Shown one piece after another: positions 63,130-64,000 of a stretch of DNA of 64,000 nucleotides (positions are counted from its first letter, which is position 1; every line of letters begins with the position of its first letter). A program made the position numbers and the translations under genes. The notes beneath the pieces are model-generated. The model had not been told where the DNA came from, searched no databases, and saw only the letters and a program-made list of their open reading frames with translations. The stretch is from Paenibacillus oleatilyticus. GTDB lineage: Bacteria > Bacillota > Bacilli > Paenibacillales > NBRC-103111. Location of the stretch: positions 62,001-126,000 of the forward strand of contig NZ_JAHNZO010000008.1 in NCBI RefSeq assembly GCF_018998565.1, written 5' to 3'.

Positions 63130-63161
63130 AAGCCGGCCCCGAGCGAGACGGGGACCGGCTT
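63130..63161. terminator. bidirectional terminator-like hairpin
   Basis: AAGCCGG pairs with CCGGCTT and an inner CCCG/CGGG extends the stem. It lies between the PASTA protein gene and the convergent recombinase gene. Confidence 0.7.
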
Positions 63162-63168
63162 ACAGGCG

Positions 63169-64000
63169 TTATTCCGATGGCTTGTCGATCGCTTCGGCCA
63201 TCGTTTTATCGGTCAGGTGGGCGTAGATCTGCGTCGTTTCCGGCGACGCGTGCCCTAATTGCTCCTGCGTCTTGTACAAATCGTTGCGCAAATAATAGTC
63301 GGTCGCGAACGAATGGCGCAGCTTATGAACAGATAAGTAAGGCTTGCCGAACCGTTTGGCGTATTTGATCACCATCTCTTGAATGGCGCGCTTAGTCATG
63401 CGCTCGCCTTCTTTTTTGCCGTTGGCAACGGCAAGGAAGAGGGCTTTTTCCCGTTTGGGCGCTTTGTATCTCAGCTGGCGCTGCTCCAAATACGCAGACA
63501 AGCAGTCGACGGCTTCCTGCCGGAAATAAACCGGCGTCTTGAACGTATCGTCGTTTTTACCTTTACGGTATACATACGTCAGCTTTTTCTTCAAGTCGAT
63601 GTCTTCGACATTGAGATTAAAAACCTCGGATACGCGGAGGCCGGAATTCAGGATCAGGCTGATGATGCAGACGTCGCGGACCTTGTTGAGCTCGTAGGAG
63701 TAGAGCGCCTGCTTGTTTTTGGCGACATCAATCGGATAGCCGGTTTGGACGTACTCGATAAATTCCGCGATTTCCGACTCCTGCAGCAGCTTTCCCTCCA
63801 GCTTGGCCGCGGTATCCTTCGGCTTGTGCGTGCGCTTGATCTCGACTTTGGCCATCACGTTGCGCTTCAGCAGCGGATAGAAGTTCTCGTCCTCGGCAAT
63901 TTGGCTCAAGTAATGGAACAGCGACCGCAGCGAGGACAGCTTGCGGGCGATCGTCGTCTTGCCGTTCGAATTTTCTTTGCGCGTGGCGAGGAACATTTTG
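63169..64000 (-). CDS. xerS: tyrosine recombinase, XerS-like, N-terminus beyond the window
   Basis: The frame is open to the window edge, so this is the C-terminal part of a longer protein (typical XerS is about 350 aa). It contains the end of the core-binding domain (IARKLSSLRSLFHYL) and a full catalytic domain. The conserved residues are Arg in LNSGLRVSEVF, Lys in YVYRKGKND, His and Arg in LSVHKLRHSFAT, His in EQLGHASPETT and the nucleophile Tyr in QIYAHL. The sequence resembles XerS, which resolves chromosome dimers at dif sites. A prophage integrase is less likely because there are no phage genes nearby. Confidence 0.82.
   Translation of the reverse strand, partial: KMFLATRKENSNGKTTIARKLSSLRSLFHYLSQIAEDENFYPLLKRNVMAKVEIKRTHKPKDTAAKLEGKLLQESEIAEFIEYVQTGYPIDVAKNKQALYSYELNKVRDVCIISLILNSGLRVSEVFNLNVEDIDLKKKLTYVYRKGKNDDTFKTPVYFRQEAVDCLSAYLEQRQLRYKAPKREKALFLAVANGKKEGERMTKRAIQEMVIKYAKRFGKPYLSVHKLRHSFATDYYLRNDLYKTQEQLGHASPETTQIYAHLTDKTMAEAIDKPSE

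Noticed and set aside
63169..64000. Prophage or integrative-element integrase at the right edge
   Set aside because: No phage, plasmid or transfer genes nearby and the sequence is more like the chromosomal XerS recombinase.

Overview
The window looks like a chromosomal segment of an endospore-forming Firmicute of the Paenibacillaceae (Paenibacillus/Cohnella type). Evidence: high-GC coding regions with strong AGGAGG-type ribosome sites, CUT1 sugar importers that lack their own ATPase, a YesMN-type two-component system, a membrane-anchored AraC regulator, DUF4855 and DUF4434 proteins, a yraG-yraF-adhB-yraE-yraD-like spore-coat operon and a XerS-like recombinase. I saw no rRNA, tRNA, CRISPR array, prophage or insertion sequence with a transposase.

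Layout. 1-1.8 kb: end of a PrmC-related methyltransferase gene and two hypothetical genes. 2.0-5.3 kb: operon of an SDR-type epimerase, a DHDPS-family aldolase and an M20 amidohydrolase. 5.4-10.6 kb: a GGDEF-domain/winged-helix regulator followed by two alternating pairs of xylose-isomerase-like and Gfo/Idh/MocA genes. 10.9-12.0 kb: a CPA2 cation/proton antiporter. 12.1-18.2 kb (minus strand): an AraC-type membrane regulator and a CUT1 ABC importer.

18.4-35.2 kb is the most interesting part, a gene set that looks built for amino-sugar and muropeptide salvage. It holds a glycosidase-like protein, NanE, an FAD oxidoreductase, a ROK sugar kinase, a DUF4434 protein, MurQ etherase, a dipeptide epimerase, a DppA-type D-aminopeptidase, an RpiR/MurR-type regulator, a CUT1 importer, a secreted DUF4855 protein and an MDR oxidoreductase. 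Three intergenic sites (18324-18338, 25900-25914, 28963-28977) share a 15-bp dyad, GGAGGAWWWYTCCKC, next to the promoters of its three transcription units. I infer that the RpiR protein in the cluster reads this site. No PTS transporter is present, so uptake by ABC transport followed by kinase phosphorylation is the simplest model.

35.2-41.6 kb: a 277-bp palindromic element, the spore-coat/adhB operon, a kinase-like protein, a small Cys/Tyr-rich protein, an ArsR-SRPBCC-DUF3052 operon with a dyad in its promoter spacer, a DUF2533-like gene and a gene-poor stretch with remnants. 41.6-50.3 kb: a fructan or fructo-oligosaccharide locus (sensor kinase, importer, GH32 enzyme, response regulator). 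50.3-64 kb: a decayed gene, then unlinked housekeeping and salvage genes (hydroxyacid dehydrogenase, Nudix, aldose epimerase, HMCES/YedK peptidase, amidase, CGNR regulator, DinB-like protein, penicillin acylase, Nnr, a PASTA pseudokinase) and the C-terminal part of a XerS-like recombinase.

Family assignments come from reading motifs and overall sequence by eye; no database search was run.
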